From NCBI GenBank assembly GCA_011009095.1, contig VTPC01000997.1, positions 62,001 through 126,000 on the forward strand: DNA of 64,000 nucleotides, written 5' to 3'. The notes under the pieces were generated by a model. It ran no database searches. It was not told the DNA's origin and was given only the letters and a program-made list of their open reading frames with translations. Position 1 is the stretch's first letter, and each line of letters opens with the position of its first letter. The DNA is from Ignelater luminosus (taxonomy: Eukaryota; Arthropoda; Insecta; Coleoptera; Elateridae). Positions 22,643 to 34,547 of the stretch are shown here, piece after piece. The position numbers and the translations under genes were made by a program.

Positions 22643-24886
22643 CTATCTATTTATTAGCTGCTCTAAAGTCTTAACTGAGCATAAATGGGTTGCAGCCCAG
22701 GCTATACATAAAACCTCAAGGTTAGCCCTAAAAAGCCAACCTTCAACACAACAACTTGCCGCTTAAGGCTGCAAGTTTGTTCAGGGCAATATGGGCATTT
22801 TGGTCTTGTCTCGCGATCGTTTGCCTCTAGAGCATGCATATTCTCTGTCAAAGGGAGATTTAAATAACTTTTTATCTGTAAGCTAAGCAAAAACGGCAAA
22901 TTCTGCTTTGCACGTTTCATCAGGTGAGATGTGACTCTTTTTTGCCAAGGTTTTAGATATAAACGTCGTGGTCTTTTAGTATCTGACACGTTGGCTTGTA
23001 ATATTATGTAACCATTTATACCTGCAATATTGAGCTCTACGAAGAAGCTGCCTAATACTTGATACAGAAGAAAAGCTTTTCAAGTGGTTCACAGTATCAA
23101 CTTCTGATTTTGTTTTATTATACAGTATGTCCCCGAATTGAGTTTACAAGAGGAAAAACTTGTTTATTATTGGTCTTAGGCAAACTGTCACTTTTGATAA
23201 AATTTCCTGCCTGTTTCAAAACTCCCAGTAATGGGAATGTAACTTCAATGTTACCAACAATAACGAAAAACGCATTATTTTACAATAAAAAACGACAAGT
23301 TTAAAATTTATTGGAAAATCAGATTGCCATGTTTCAACTACACCCGCAAAAAAAGCTAACACGAATTTTTATCAAATTGGAAACTCAGTCATATTTTTTA
23401 TTGAAAAACAATGTGTTTAAATCAAATTAAGAAATTGGGTTAGCTTTTTTCAAGTGCACTTCAAACATGGCAACCTGATTTTTGAGTAAATTTGAAACTT
23501 AATGGTTTTTTATTCTAAAATAAGGGGTTTTTTACATTTTCTTCATTATTGTTGGTAACATTGACACTACATTACCGTTACTGAAAGGTTTGGGACAAGC
23601 AGAAACTTTAATCACGACTAACATTTTGTTCTAAGACCAACAATAAAAAAGTTTTTTCTCTTGTAAACACATACTGTATAATGTAATCGTTTCAGATTTA
23701 AATGCTTCACCAGTGTTGATATCAATAGCGTCATTTTCGTGCAGTGTAGATATAAGAAGTAGATTTTTATTTGCTTTCGGCACATAGGAGACCAATAGGC
23801 AATTTTGCCCAAAACGAAAGATGCTGTTGCACAGAGGCCTTTCTTAGTTGCAATAAATATTTGCAGAATTTCCCGTTTATTTTTCCTAACTGTACCAACC
23901 AATCTTTGAGGAAAGTTACAGCTAACGGAACTGATATAAGCTAGTTATCGCATGTAATATTCTTTCCCGAATTTGCGGTTGGCTTACATAAACGTTTAGC
24001 AACACTAGCAGGATTATTATCAACCTGAAATGGACCCTTTGGTTGTTTAGCTGCATAAATCTCAATTAGTGTGGTGTAAAATGAATTGATAGCAGCTAAA
24101 GAAAATATTTTGATTTCGTATTTATTGGTCTTGCTTGGTGTGTATTGCCGAAAGCTTCAGCGTTCACGAAACCCTTCCAGCATCTTACCAATTGTATAGT
24201 TTTTGCCTGGTGTATAGCAAGTTTGGCATCCTTCTTGAAACATCTCAAATATGTTTGTGATTGGAACTAGTTTGTCGTGTTTCTTTCGTGTAGTCCTAAA
24301 GCTAATACCGTCAAAGCGTAAAGCTTGTAGCTATAAATAAAAGTAAATTTTGGACGTCGCCATTCTGAAAAGCTCTGGTGTTGTGGCGTCAGTATTCCAC
24401 AGATCATTCAAATTAGTATGACACGATTCGAAAACTTTGAAAGCTTTGATCTCCTTAGTATCTGTATCTAATGCATCTCGCATACGAGCAAAATTATTGT
24501 GAACACTTTGCAAGATATATTTGTATACCTTACAATTTCTTGAATAATTTTATCGGTAATAAACAATTTGCAAGTTTTATAGAGAGTTCGAGCATTTTCT
24601 GCAGCAGAGTTTACTCCTCGCCTTCCAGTTATTATATTCTGACACTCCATACGACTTTCCAAATAGTCTTTTGGTCTTGACTTTCATAATTGAGACCAAC
24701 AAGTAAAACCCACGGCATTATCTAAGTCATCAGCAGATAACTCAAGGGTCAGTGTTATAATCATTTTCGACACAGTCTTTATCACTCTTTCATCATCCAG
24801 TTTTCTTCTTGTTGCTGTTAAAGTAGTTCTTCTTGTTCTATTTCTTCGAAAATCTTTAACAGTCGTGCTTCGTCTTTTGGATCCAT
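22643..24886 (-). pseudogene. piggyBac transposase, broken, carrying a foldback insertion
   Basis: The minus-strand start at 24886 gives MDPKDEARLLKIFEEIEQEE, a typical piggyBac N-terminus, followed by a stop. In order come VFESCHTNLNDLWNTDATTP, the first catalytic block YTPGKNYTIGKMLEGFRER (usually TVDExLVxFRGR, so the first Asp is lost), FQVDNNPASVAKRLCKPTAN, the second block NITCDN, MVGTVRKNKREI, and ETITLYNKTKSEVDTVNHL, which spans the insertion and keeps the third Asp (usual form STKGGVDTVDQ). The C-terminal part reads ELNIAGINGYIILQANVSD and then a Cys-rich tail RPKCPYCPEQTC, ending THLCSVKTLEQLINR. Several frame changes and stops are present. A 22-bp deletion near 24437, compared with the second copy, removes residues of LCGVLYMARVFE. 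The element's own TTAA ends were not found. Confidence 0.85.
23123..23676. mobile_element. foldback MITE (Tc1/mariner-like, TA target) inside the piggyBac gene
   Basis: The 554-bp element begins CAGTATGTCCCC and ends ACATACTG, with TA on both sides (23121-23122 and 23677-23678). Almost all of it is one imperfect palindrome: the left arm from GTTTACAAGAGG through ACCAACAATAA to GCCATGTTT pairs with the right arm, leaving a loop near 23370-23440. Arms are about 240 bp with modest divergence and a roughly 10-bp deletion close to the right end. Removing the insert and one TA joins the piggyBac frame in phase, which supports a TA target duplication. It encodes nothing recognisable. The assignment to Tc1/mariner rests on TA and CAGT termini only. 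Confidence 0.8.
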
Positions 24887-25196
24887 TCCTATTCTTCAAG
24901 GTAATTTGAGCTAGAAAATCAACACCTAGGTTTGTAGTAATTGAAAGGAATACTAATTCAACTAAAGAATTCTATGATAACTAAAAAAATTTAAATGTCG
25001 AAGTACTTTTTTTCTTAGTTGCTATTTTGACAAAAGTAAAATCCTAGTGCCATTTTCAAATAGAAAGTTCTAGGTTATTTTGTCATAATTACTGAATTCG
25101 ATATCAAAATTCACAATAACTGCACTCTTATTGAAAGTCTTTTATCAGAATAGTAAACCTTTCCTTTAGTCTTCAAAAGGACTAATCACAAAATAT

Positions 25197-25248
25197 CACC
25201 CTATATGTAGGCTGCTTACACAATAACACCCTGTATATGGACTCACCT
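25197..25248 (-). repeat. CACCCTGTATAT-type module, copy 1 (block A)
   Basis: A 52-bp module with two CACCCT(A/G)TAT motifs ends in ACTCACCT. It aligns with 26617-26667 and recurs in block B at 32646-32697. On the minus strand it reads CAG then GTGAGT, like a 5' splice site, followed by TATACAGGGTG. Confidence 0.6.
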
Positions 25249-26616
25249 GAATTATTCACAGTAGGCACTCTATCTATCAAAATACTTAAAATCTACTATT
25301 TAACGTTCTAGTATTATAAATGATGGTTCACCTTGTTTAAAAAGATAAACAGCAGTAAACAAATAAAAGCCCTCACAGATATACTTCAATACGGCACAAA
25401 AAGGAACTTTACTTTAAAATATTAAATCATTGCTGAAAAGAAAAAACCAAAGAAACACTATAATATGTAAATGACTAAAATATTATTATTCCACCCAAAA
25501 GGGGAAGAATCAAAGTAAATATGGGGAGATTAGATATTCATATAGTTAACAAATAAAGCGCGTTATAAGAAAACAAAAGTTTATAACTTTACGAACAAAT
25601 TCTTTTGCAAAACTATAAATTTTCAAAGTGGGTGTTTATTCTTTCATTTTCTTTAGTCACAAGCAACCGCAACTAAAACAATTTCTTTTAGTTTAGCATA
25701 AAAAAAAACAAAAAATTAAAACTTAATTTTACCTTCAAACGTTTGTTTTACAAAAACTAACTATTGTATCCTTCAATTTAAGTTTTAGAAGTTTTTTTTC
25801 AAAATTATACATTAAAAATCAATAGCATTTAACTACAAATAATAATGTAGGTACTAACTCCTGAGCTTGGATCCAGAAGGAATTCCTCAAAATAAAAAAT
25901 GATATTGGCCAGGAGTTTCAGATGGTTTCTTGAGCGCTGAACACTTGCCCGTTCGCAGTCAAATTCATAACACTATCATCGTCGTGATCAAAGATGCACC
26001 GCAAGGACCGCAACTAAATTGCGAACAAAACGATATCTAGAAATTCTTATCCAATACACGTGAGTTTTATGCTTTGATCCTACGAGAATGTCGTAATTAT
26101 CTTTCCAGGACCGATCCCCGGAAGGACACTATAATCAACCAAATTTCAAATTTCAAATTCACGATATTCTTTAAATTCGCATTAACATGCGAGCCAAGTC
26201 CGTGGAGCAAGCTTGACCTTGCGCCTAAAGCGGCCTTGCTAAAATTTTTCCTGACGCATAAAGGTCTCACAAAAACCAAAAGTCAGATATACACTGCATT
26301 ATGAAACTAATTACGGGCAGAAATGCAAACTATGGAAAAACACTGGCTCCTGTATTTCGACGTAAACCAGCCTTTCTTACGAACAGTGCTCAAAGGTATG
26401 CACAGGTCCCGTCCAGACCAATGGTAGATGTTAAATCCCGTAGCTCATGCCGCAGATGGGGTGGATTCTCAAATAAACTTGGCTAATCTCTCACAAAGAG
26501 AAGCTCACCGTTTTCCAAAACTCTTATTAAACTAATAGATGGTCGTAAAAGAGGGCGCCAGCAGTCGTAGATCGAAGGGTTCTGGTGGTCGGTCACGCGA
26601 CTACTCGTGAATCCGA

Positions 26617-26667
26617 CACCCTGTATATAGGCCTCTTACGAAACCTCACCCTGTGTGTAACTTACCT
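26617..26667 (-). repeat. CACCCTGTATAT-type module, copy 2 (block A)
   Basis: A 51-bp relative of 25197-25248, repeated in block B at 34088-34138. On the minus strand it reads CACGAG then GTAAGT, like a 5' splice site, at the end of a short open frame (26852-26646). Confidence 0.6.
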
Positions 26668-29600
26668 CGTGGAAGCTCTATTAAAACTCGCTCTGACGTT
26701 TCACCAATGAGACTCAATACACAAAATAAACACGGTATAAGCACTTGATTTGTCTTACTTAATTTTGCTAAGGAAGTTCTCTGAAGACTTCCTTCTTTTA
26801 AAACGATACAAGAGAGAAATGCCAATTCAATATTTACTTCTCTCTTGAGCAAAGATATCTAGTCTATAATTAAAATTTGGAATATACACTACGTGCTTTT
26901 TGATAGCCAAGAGAACAAAATAATGAAATTAAGCTGCTTCACCTGGACCAGAGATCCACTTACAAAAACAAAAATACAAGTCGGCCTTACTTACATTTAT
27001 TAAAACAATAATGATAATAAAAAAAGATAAGTCAAACACACACAAACAAAAATACAAAAACAATAACAAAACAACAAAAAAATTTAACGTACAAATACGC
27101 CTTTTGTCTCAAAAAAAATCTTATAAAAAGTTCAACCTTAACAAAAATTTATATCTAAACTATTTCACAATATACGGCCCTATAAATTTACTTAATTAGA
27201 AAATTTTATTAAGCACACAAAATTATACTAAGAGGAAAAGTCTAAAGAAGAAAATTATTATTAAAATATAATTTTCTTTGTCTTTGGTTTGTTTTTTTGT
27301 TATTTTAATACAATCCAAAACAAAATTCTTCGAAATTATTCGGAAGTAAAATATTGAAAATTTAATTTTTATAAGATTTTTAAATGAAGTTAAAATAATT
27401 CAAGGGGAAGCCAAATTTAAGGCAAATATTATTATCAAGCATGTTCACTCGATTAAGTTATCGACTCTATATACAAATGCAAGGTAATAGATTAAAAGTT
27501 CTTCAAAATATTAAAAAGGAATTGAAATAAGCAAAATTTAATATGAATGACAATTATATTTTAATCAAGATAAAGCATAAATGAACCAGACAAAAAAAAT
27601 TTAATGACTTCTGGAATCTATGTAAATTTAGATGCACAAATGTCTTTCAATTCAAATTTAATAGTGCTACAAAAAACCCAAATTAACAGGTTGACTAATT
27701 AACAAGGAAATTAGAACAAAATTTATACTCCTTACCAAAGCATCTGCATGTTACCTCCGGCCGGAATCGGATGAAGGTGCAAACCCTAAAGAAAAGCAAA
27801 TTTTGCCACACAAAAAAATTCAATTTAGATCCGAAATTGAATATTAAAAGAAATTTAATCAAAATTACAATAAACGTGTACTCAAACACAAATTTACTTA
27901 CAAAATTTAGTTTAACATAAGGAAAAAAATTTAAGACCTGCAATTACAAATTATTTCGAGTGATAAGCCAGATTTATATATCTGTCTCAGCTTGTCTTCT
28001 TAAATCCCTTTTCTTGTTTTACAAAAAAATTAAGATGAAAAATCTTTACTTCTAGTTCAAATAATTAAATTGTTAAAAAAAACACGGAAACTATTTCTTG
28101 TGAAGTACAAATTTCTTGAAGGTGGGATAGAGAACTAATTCATCCCAAGGATGCACACAGGATAGAACATCTTAGATCCAGAGGAACTGCAGAATCGAAA
28201 CGTCTAGTTTTGCCAATTAAGCCTTTATAAACGATGAGGGAAACTTTCAACTTCCAGTATGGTTTCCCGAAAAAAAGAACTGTAGACCAAGAACATCAAT
28301 CAGCATTGAAGGAAATAGGGAATAGAAAAAATGGGGAACCAGTTCGAAAAAAACAAGAATTGAAAGCTGGTCGCCTCTCGTCTGCCGCAAGTCGTTCTCT
28401 CAGTCCCCCAAAATTCGAGTCAACCGGTTCATAGATTCCATAAAATTCTAAATTTCAGTTAATTTTTATTTATTTATTACAAAAAAATTGGCAAAAAAGG
28501 AATTGATTGATTCATCAAAACAAATTAAAGTTTATGTGTAGAAACCAAAAATATAGATGTAAAAACACTAATTTTACAAATCATCTCGAAATATGTGTAA
28601 ACATCAAAAATGTAGGTATAAGAGTAACATAAGTAAGTAAATGATGTTTAAAAAAACAAAATTATAGAATTTCTCTATCTAATCTCAATAAGATATTTAG
28701 CTTATTAAAGAAATATCATGAATCTAAATTCAGTTTAGCCTTGGGCACCCAGTATATAAAATCTACCTAGAAAACTGTTGGTGTGTTTGAGTTTACAACA
28801 CACACAAAGTAAATAAGAAACAAATTTGTTAATCTATCAGTACCTTATAAAGTTGTAAATAATAGCTGATTATTATTCAAACTGAATAGAAGTCTCTACT
28901 AAGTGTGGACTCAGTATTGTTACGATGCATTAGTACCTATTTAGAATTCATCTTGATTTGTGTGTAATATATTGCTTTATTTTATCTAATGTGTGTCATT
29001 CTTGGGCATGAGGTAACCCTAGACCGACAACACGGCACGAGCATACTTTTTAGGGGTGCTGTGCAGAGGGGGACACCGCGCTTCTTATCAAGAGACTATA
29101 CAAACTTAACACATACAACGAAAGAGTAGTGTTTTATCAGATATCTTTGTACAAACTTTTATTTTACTTATTCTTAAAATGTATATTGCTTTACTGTGTT
29201 TTCTTATACGGTCCCTTAGCGACAGCGACCTCTTGTTAAGCGAAGCTGAGTTGTAATATTTTGTCTTAAGGAATCTATAAATTTGATATCGTATCAGTAT
29301 TATAGAATTTATTTCTTGATCTACAAAATTCCCGCGGCTTACGGGATGGTCATTGACCCTTACTTGCGTTAGAATACAACACATACCAAGAAAAGTACCT
29401 CATTCGCTTACCAAAAAATTGTTTAAGCCATACTACATCGAAACCAATCCTGATGAGCTTTTCCACAGTGTTTAACACTATAGCGTTGAATGAAACTAGG
29501 CGCGACCAAAAACGTGCTAAACAAACAAGTAAAAGCTAGGTTCAAACAGGAATCATGCATGGATGCAATACATTTCCTATGCACAATAGACAATTTTGAT

Positions 29601-30518
29601 ATAAATTAGTTTATATTAAAACAAACTTAGCTTGGGACAGCGTTCCTAGTCAACGTTATTCTAAGAAACACAAGTACGTTAAAATAAATATCGTACCAAC
29701 TAAATTGGAACAATGCATGCGGTCAAAAGATTTGATAAACGAAACTTAAAGAAAAACAATGTTAAGTAAAATTTTAAAATAACATTACACGAGATAGAAG
29801 CGAAAATCACCCCACCGTTCGCGACAAACCCAAGCGCTTGCTGTACGCCCACTTTTCTTTTAATATCTATCACTTCTAGTATTCTATCACGTTTCCCCTA
29901 CAGGTGACTCTAATGTACTTTCTCCAACCAGTGCAACTTCCTATGGACCTAGCGAGTCTAGGCGCCCCGTATACACATTTTGATTGCAACAAGAAGAAGC
30001 AGATAAGCATTGTGTACTGTATCTAAACTGACTTAAAGCAAATGTATAATTACTTTATAATAATACAGAATTAGGCAATCCACGTGTCCCTATATTTTCA
30101 TCCCAAAGAAGTAAAATTTAACGATTAATTATTATAGGATTAGATGACCTATTTTGTCGATCACTTGTTCAGGGACTTCGCTACTTAACTTCTGTTTACA
30201 AAACTCAATTAAAAGTGAGTCGATATTCTCATTTTCCTCTTGGGAAATCCCAGATTGTCACAAATTATTTATTTCTACCCGAGCATTGTTTTAGTATGTC
30301 TAACTAAATTTAACTTATCTACATTAGCAGCGTTGACCTGTTTATTTTGCTTTATACGATATCTTTTCAACTTGGGCTTTTAGTATATCCTTAGTCTGAC
30401 CTAAAAAGTTTCAGATAGCAAAGTTTTTTCTGCATTTTTTTTTCAGTTATCTCATATTTTAGACTATCCGCATTATTTGGTTGTAATACATTACAAACAA
30501 GATACTACTTACTTTTGC

Positions 30519-30918
30519 NNNNNNNNNNNNNNNNNNNNNNNNNNNNNNNNNNNNNNNNNNNNNNNNNNNNNNNNNNNNNNNNNNNNNNNNNNNNNNNNNN
30601 NNNNNNNNNNNNNNNNNNNNNNNNNNNNNNNNNNNNNNNNNNNNNNNNNNNNNNNNNNNNNNNNNNNNNNNNNNNNNNNNNNNNNNNNNNNNNNNNNNNN
30701 NNNNNNNNNNNNNNNNNNNNNNNNNNNNNNNNNNNNNNNNNNNNNNNNNNNNNNNNNNNNNNNNNNNNNNNNNNNNNNNNNNNNNNNNNNNNNNNNNNNN
30801 NNNNNNNNNNNNNNNNNNNNNNNNNNNNNNNNNNNNNNNNNNNNNNNNNNNNNNNNNNNNNNNNNNNNNNNNNNNNNNNNNNNNNNNNNNNNNNNNNNNN
30901 NNNNNNNNNNNNNNNNNN
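30519..30918. other. assembly gap, 400 N
   Basis: Exactly 400 N, the same length as the second gap, so probably a placeholder size. Open frames through it are meaningless. Confidence 0.99.
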
Positions 30919-32335
30919 GATTTTTGAGTAAATTTGAAACTTAATGGTTTTTTATTCTAAAATAAGGGGTTTTTTACATTTTCTTCATTATTCATTGACA
31001 CTACATTACCGTTACTGAAAGGTTTGGGACAAGCAGAAACTTTAATCACGACTAACATTTTGTTCTAAGACCAACAATAAAAAAGTTTTTTCTCTTGTAA
31101 ACACATACTGTATAATGTAATCGTTTCAGATTTAAATGCTTCACCAGTGTTGATATCAATAGCGTCATTTTCGTGCAGTGTAGATATAAGAAGTAGATTT
31201 TTATTTGCTTTCGGCACATAGGAGACCAATAGGCAATTTTGCCCAAAACGAAAGATGCTGTTGCACAGAGGCCTTTCTTAGTTGCAATAAATATTTGCAG
31301 AATTTCCCGTTTATTTTTCCTAACTGTACCAACCAATCTTTGAGGAAAGTTACAGCTAACGGAACTGATATAAGCTAGTTATCGCATGTAATATTCTTTC
31401 CCGAATTTGCGGTTGGCTTACATAAACGTTTAGCAACACTAGCAGGATTATTATCAACCTGAAATGGACCCTTTGGTTGTTTAGCTGCATAAATCTCAAT
31501 TAGTGTGGTGTAAAATGAATTGATAGCAGCTAAAGAAAATATTTTGATTTCGTATTTATTGGTCTTGCTTGGTGTGTATTGCCGAAAGCTTCAGCGTTCA
31601 CGAAACCCTTCCAGCATCTTACCAATTGTATAGTTTTTGCCTGGTGTATAGCAAGTTTGGCATCCTTCTTGAAACATCTCAAATATGTTTGTGATTGGAA
31701 CTAGTTTGTCGTGTTTCTTTCGTGTAGTCCTAAAGCTAATACCGTCAAAGCGTAAAGCTTGTAGCTATAAATAAAAGTAAATTTTGGACGTCGCCATTCT
31801 GAAAAGCTCTGGTGTTGTGGCGTCAGTATTCCACAGATCATTCAAATTAGTATGACACGATTCGAAAACTCTTGCCATATACAATACACCACACAAAGCT
31901 TTGATCTCCTTAGTATCTGTATCTAATGCATCTCGCATACGAGCAAAATTATTGTGAACACTTTGCAAGATATATTTGTATACCTTACAATTTCTTGAAT
32001 AATTTTATCGGTAATAAACAATTTGCAAGTTTTATAGAGAGTTCGAGCATTTTCTGCAGCAGAGTTTACTCCTCGCCTTCCAGTTATTATATTCTGACAC
32101 TCCATACGACTGTTTTTAATTTGTAATGGACTTTCCAAATAGTTTTTTGGTCTTGACTCTCATAATTGAGACCAGCAAGTAAAACCCACGGCATCATCTA
32201 AGTTATCAGCAGATAACTCAAGGGTCAGTGTCGCTCGTTGATCATCCAGTTTTCTTCTTGTTGCTGTTAAAGTAGTTCTTCTTGTTCTATTTCTTAGAAA
32301 ATCTTTAACAGTCGTGCTTCGTCTTTTGGATCCAT
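30919..32335 (-). pseudogene. piggyBac transposase, second copy, cut by the gap
   Basis: Equivalent of the 22643-24886 pseudogene, with start codon at 32335. It keeps the block CGVLYMARVFESCHTNLNDL that is partly deleted in copy A and carries its own small indels near the N-terminus. The same damage is present in the first catalytic block (YTIGKML, no Asp). The C-terminal half is missing because the sequence enters the right arm of the foldback element and then the gap. The shared defects show that most decay predates the split of the copies. Confidence 0.85.
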
Positions 32336-32645
32336 TCCTATTCTGCAAGGTAATTTGAGTTAGAAAATCAACACCTAGGTTTGTAGTAATTGAAAGGAAT
32401 ACTAATTCAACTAAAGAATTCTAGGATAACTAAAAAAATTTAAATGTCGAAGTACTCTTTTTCTTAGTTGCTATTTTGACAAAAGTAAAATCTTAGTGCC
32501 ATTTTCAAATAGAAAGTTCTAGGTTATTTTGTCATAATTTCTGAATTCGATATCAAAATTCACAATAACTGCACTCTTATTGAAAGTCTTTTATCAGAAT
32601 AGTAAACCTTTCCTTTAGTCTTCAAAAGGACTAATCACAAAATAT

Positions 32646-32697
32646 CACCCTATATGTAGGCTGCTTACACAATAACACCCTGTATATGGACTCACCT
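32646..32697 (-). repeat. CACCCTGTATAT-type module, copy 1 (block B)
   Basis: Counterpart of 25197-25248, including the GTGAGT splice-donor-like end on the minus strand. Confidence 0.6.
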
Positions 32698-34087
32698 GAA
32701 TTATTCACAGTAGGCACTCTATCTATCAAAATACTTAAAATCTACTATTTAACGTTCTAGTATTATAAATGATGGTTCACCCTGTTTAAAAAGATAAACA
32801 GCAGTAAACAAATAAAAGCCCTCACAGATATACTTCAATACGGCACAAAAAGGAACTTTACTTTAATTTATTAAATCATTGCTGAAAAGAAAAAACCAAA
32901 GAAACACTATAATATGTAAATGACTAAAATATTATTATTCCACCCAAAAGGGGAAGAATCAAAGTAAATATGGGGAGATTAGATATTCATATAGTTAACA
33001 AATAAAGTGCGTTATAAGAAAACAAAAGTTTATAACTTTACCAACAAATTCTTTTGCAAAACTATAAATTTTCAAAGTGGGTGTTTATAATTTCATTTCC
33101 TTTACTCACAAGCAACCGAAAATAAAACAATTGCGTTTAGTTTAGCATAAAAAAAAACCAAAAATTAAAACTTAATTTTACCTTCGAGCGTTTGTTTTAC
33201 AAAAACTAATTATTATATCCTTTAATTTAAGTTTTAGAAGATTTTTTCAAAACTTGTAAAATTATACGTTAAAAATCAATAGCATTTAACTACAAATAAT
33301 AATGTAGGTACTAATTCCTGAGCTTTTCTTTCGAAGTTTACCAGCTTGGATCCAGAAGGAATTCCTCAAAATAAAAAATGATATTGGCCAGGAGTTTCAG
33401 ATGGTTTCTTGAGCGCTCAACACTTGCCCGCTCGCTGTCAAATTCATAACACTATCATCGTCGTGATCAAAGATGATGATCAAGGACCGCAACTAAATTG
33501 CAAACAAAACGATATCTAGAAATTCTTATCCAATACACGTGAGTTCTATGCTTTGATCCGACGAGAATGTCTTTCCAGGACCGATCCCCGGAAGGACACT
33601 ATAATCAACCAAATTTAAAATTTCGAATTCACCATATTCGTTAAATTCGCGTTAACATGCGAGCCAAGCCCGTGGAGCAAGCTTGTTCTTGCGGCTAAAG
33701 CGGCCTTGCTAAAATTTTTCCTGACGCATAAAGGTCTCACAAAAACCAAAAGTCAGATATACACTGCATTATGAAACTAATTACGGGCAGAAATGCAAAC
33801 TATGGAAAAGCACTCACTCCTGTATTTCGAAGTAAAACCAGCCTTTCTTACGAACAGTGCTCAAAGGTATGCACAAGTCCCGTCCAGACCAATGGTAGAT
33901 GTTAAATCCCGTAGCTCATGCCGCAGATGGGGTGGATTCTCAAATAAACTTGGCTAATCTCTTACAAAGAGAAGCTCACCGTTTTCCAAAACTCTTATTA
34001 AACTAATAGATGGTCATAAAAGAGGGCGCCAGTAGTCGTAGATCGAACGGTTCTGATGGTCGGTCACGCGACTACTCGTGAATCCGA

Positions 34088-34138
34088 CACCCTGTATATA
34101 GGCCTCTTACGAAACCTCACCCTGTGTCTAACTTACCT
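34088..34138 (-). repeat. CACCCTGTATAT-type module, copy 2 (block B)
   Basis: Counterpart of 26617-26667, including GTAAGT on the minus strand. A looser relative with ACCCTCGGTATATGTAGG occurs near 36582 inside the B-only segment. Confidence 0.6.
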
Positions 34139-34547
34139 CGTGGAAGCTCTATTAAAACTCGCTCTGACGTTTCACCAATGAGACTCACTACACAAAATAA
34201 ACACTGTATAAGCACTTGATTTGTCTTATTTAATTTTGCTAAGGAAGGCCTCTGAAGACTTCCTTCTTTTAAAACGATACAAGAGAGAAATGCCAATTCA
34301 ATATTTACTTCTCTCTTGAGCAAAGATATCTAGTCTATAATTGAAATTTGGAATATACACTACGTGCTTTTTGATAGCCAAAAGAACAAAATAATGAAAT
34401 TAAGCTGCTTTGCCTGGACCAGGGATCCACTTACAAAAACAAAAATACAAGTCGACCTTACTTACATTTATTAAAACAATAATGATAATAAAAAAAGATA
34501 AGTCAAATACACACAAACAAAAATACAAAAACAATAACAAAATAACA

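Larger units (their letters stand above)
23477..30518 (+). repeat. 7-kb duplicated block, copy A
   Basis: Near-identical and co-linear with 30919-40199. It ends exactly at the first N of the gap. Compared with copy B it has extra segments at about 28885-29206 (about 320 bp) and 30295-30471 (about 177 bp). It lacks about 514 bp present in B at 38095-38608, and has 196 bp (27077-27272) where B has 2345 bp (34548-36892). Small indels of 8-30 bp are scattered through the piggyBac part. Overall divergence outside indels looks like a few per cent by eye. Confidence 0.95.
24901..30518. other. remainder of block A, no gene recognised
   Basis: Very AT-rich with short Lys/Asn-rich or Phe-rich frames. 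The frames 26646-26852 (minus), 28234-28434 (plus) and 29106-29384 (minus) recur in block B with substitutions, which shows common descent, not coding constraint. The A-only segment near 28885-29206 contains a GC-richer patch (near 29010-29085). I see no recognisable domain, but several motifs suggest old mobile-element sequence. Confidence 0.35.

Noticed and set aside
30477-30944. Open frames running through the first N run
   Set aside because: They consist almost wholly of unknown residues in an assembly gap and carry no information.
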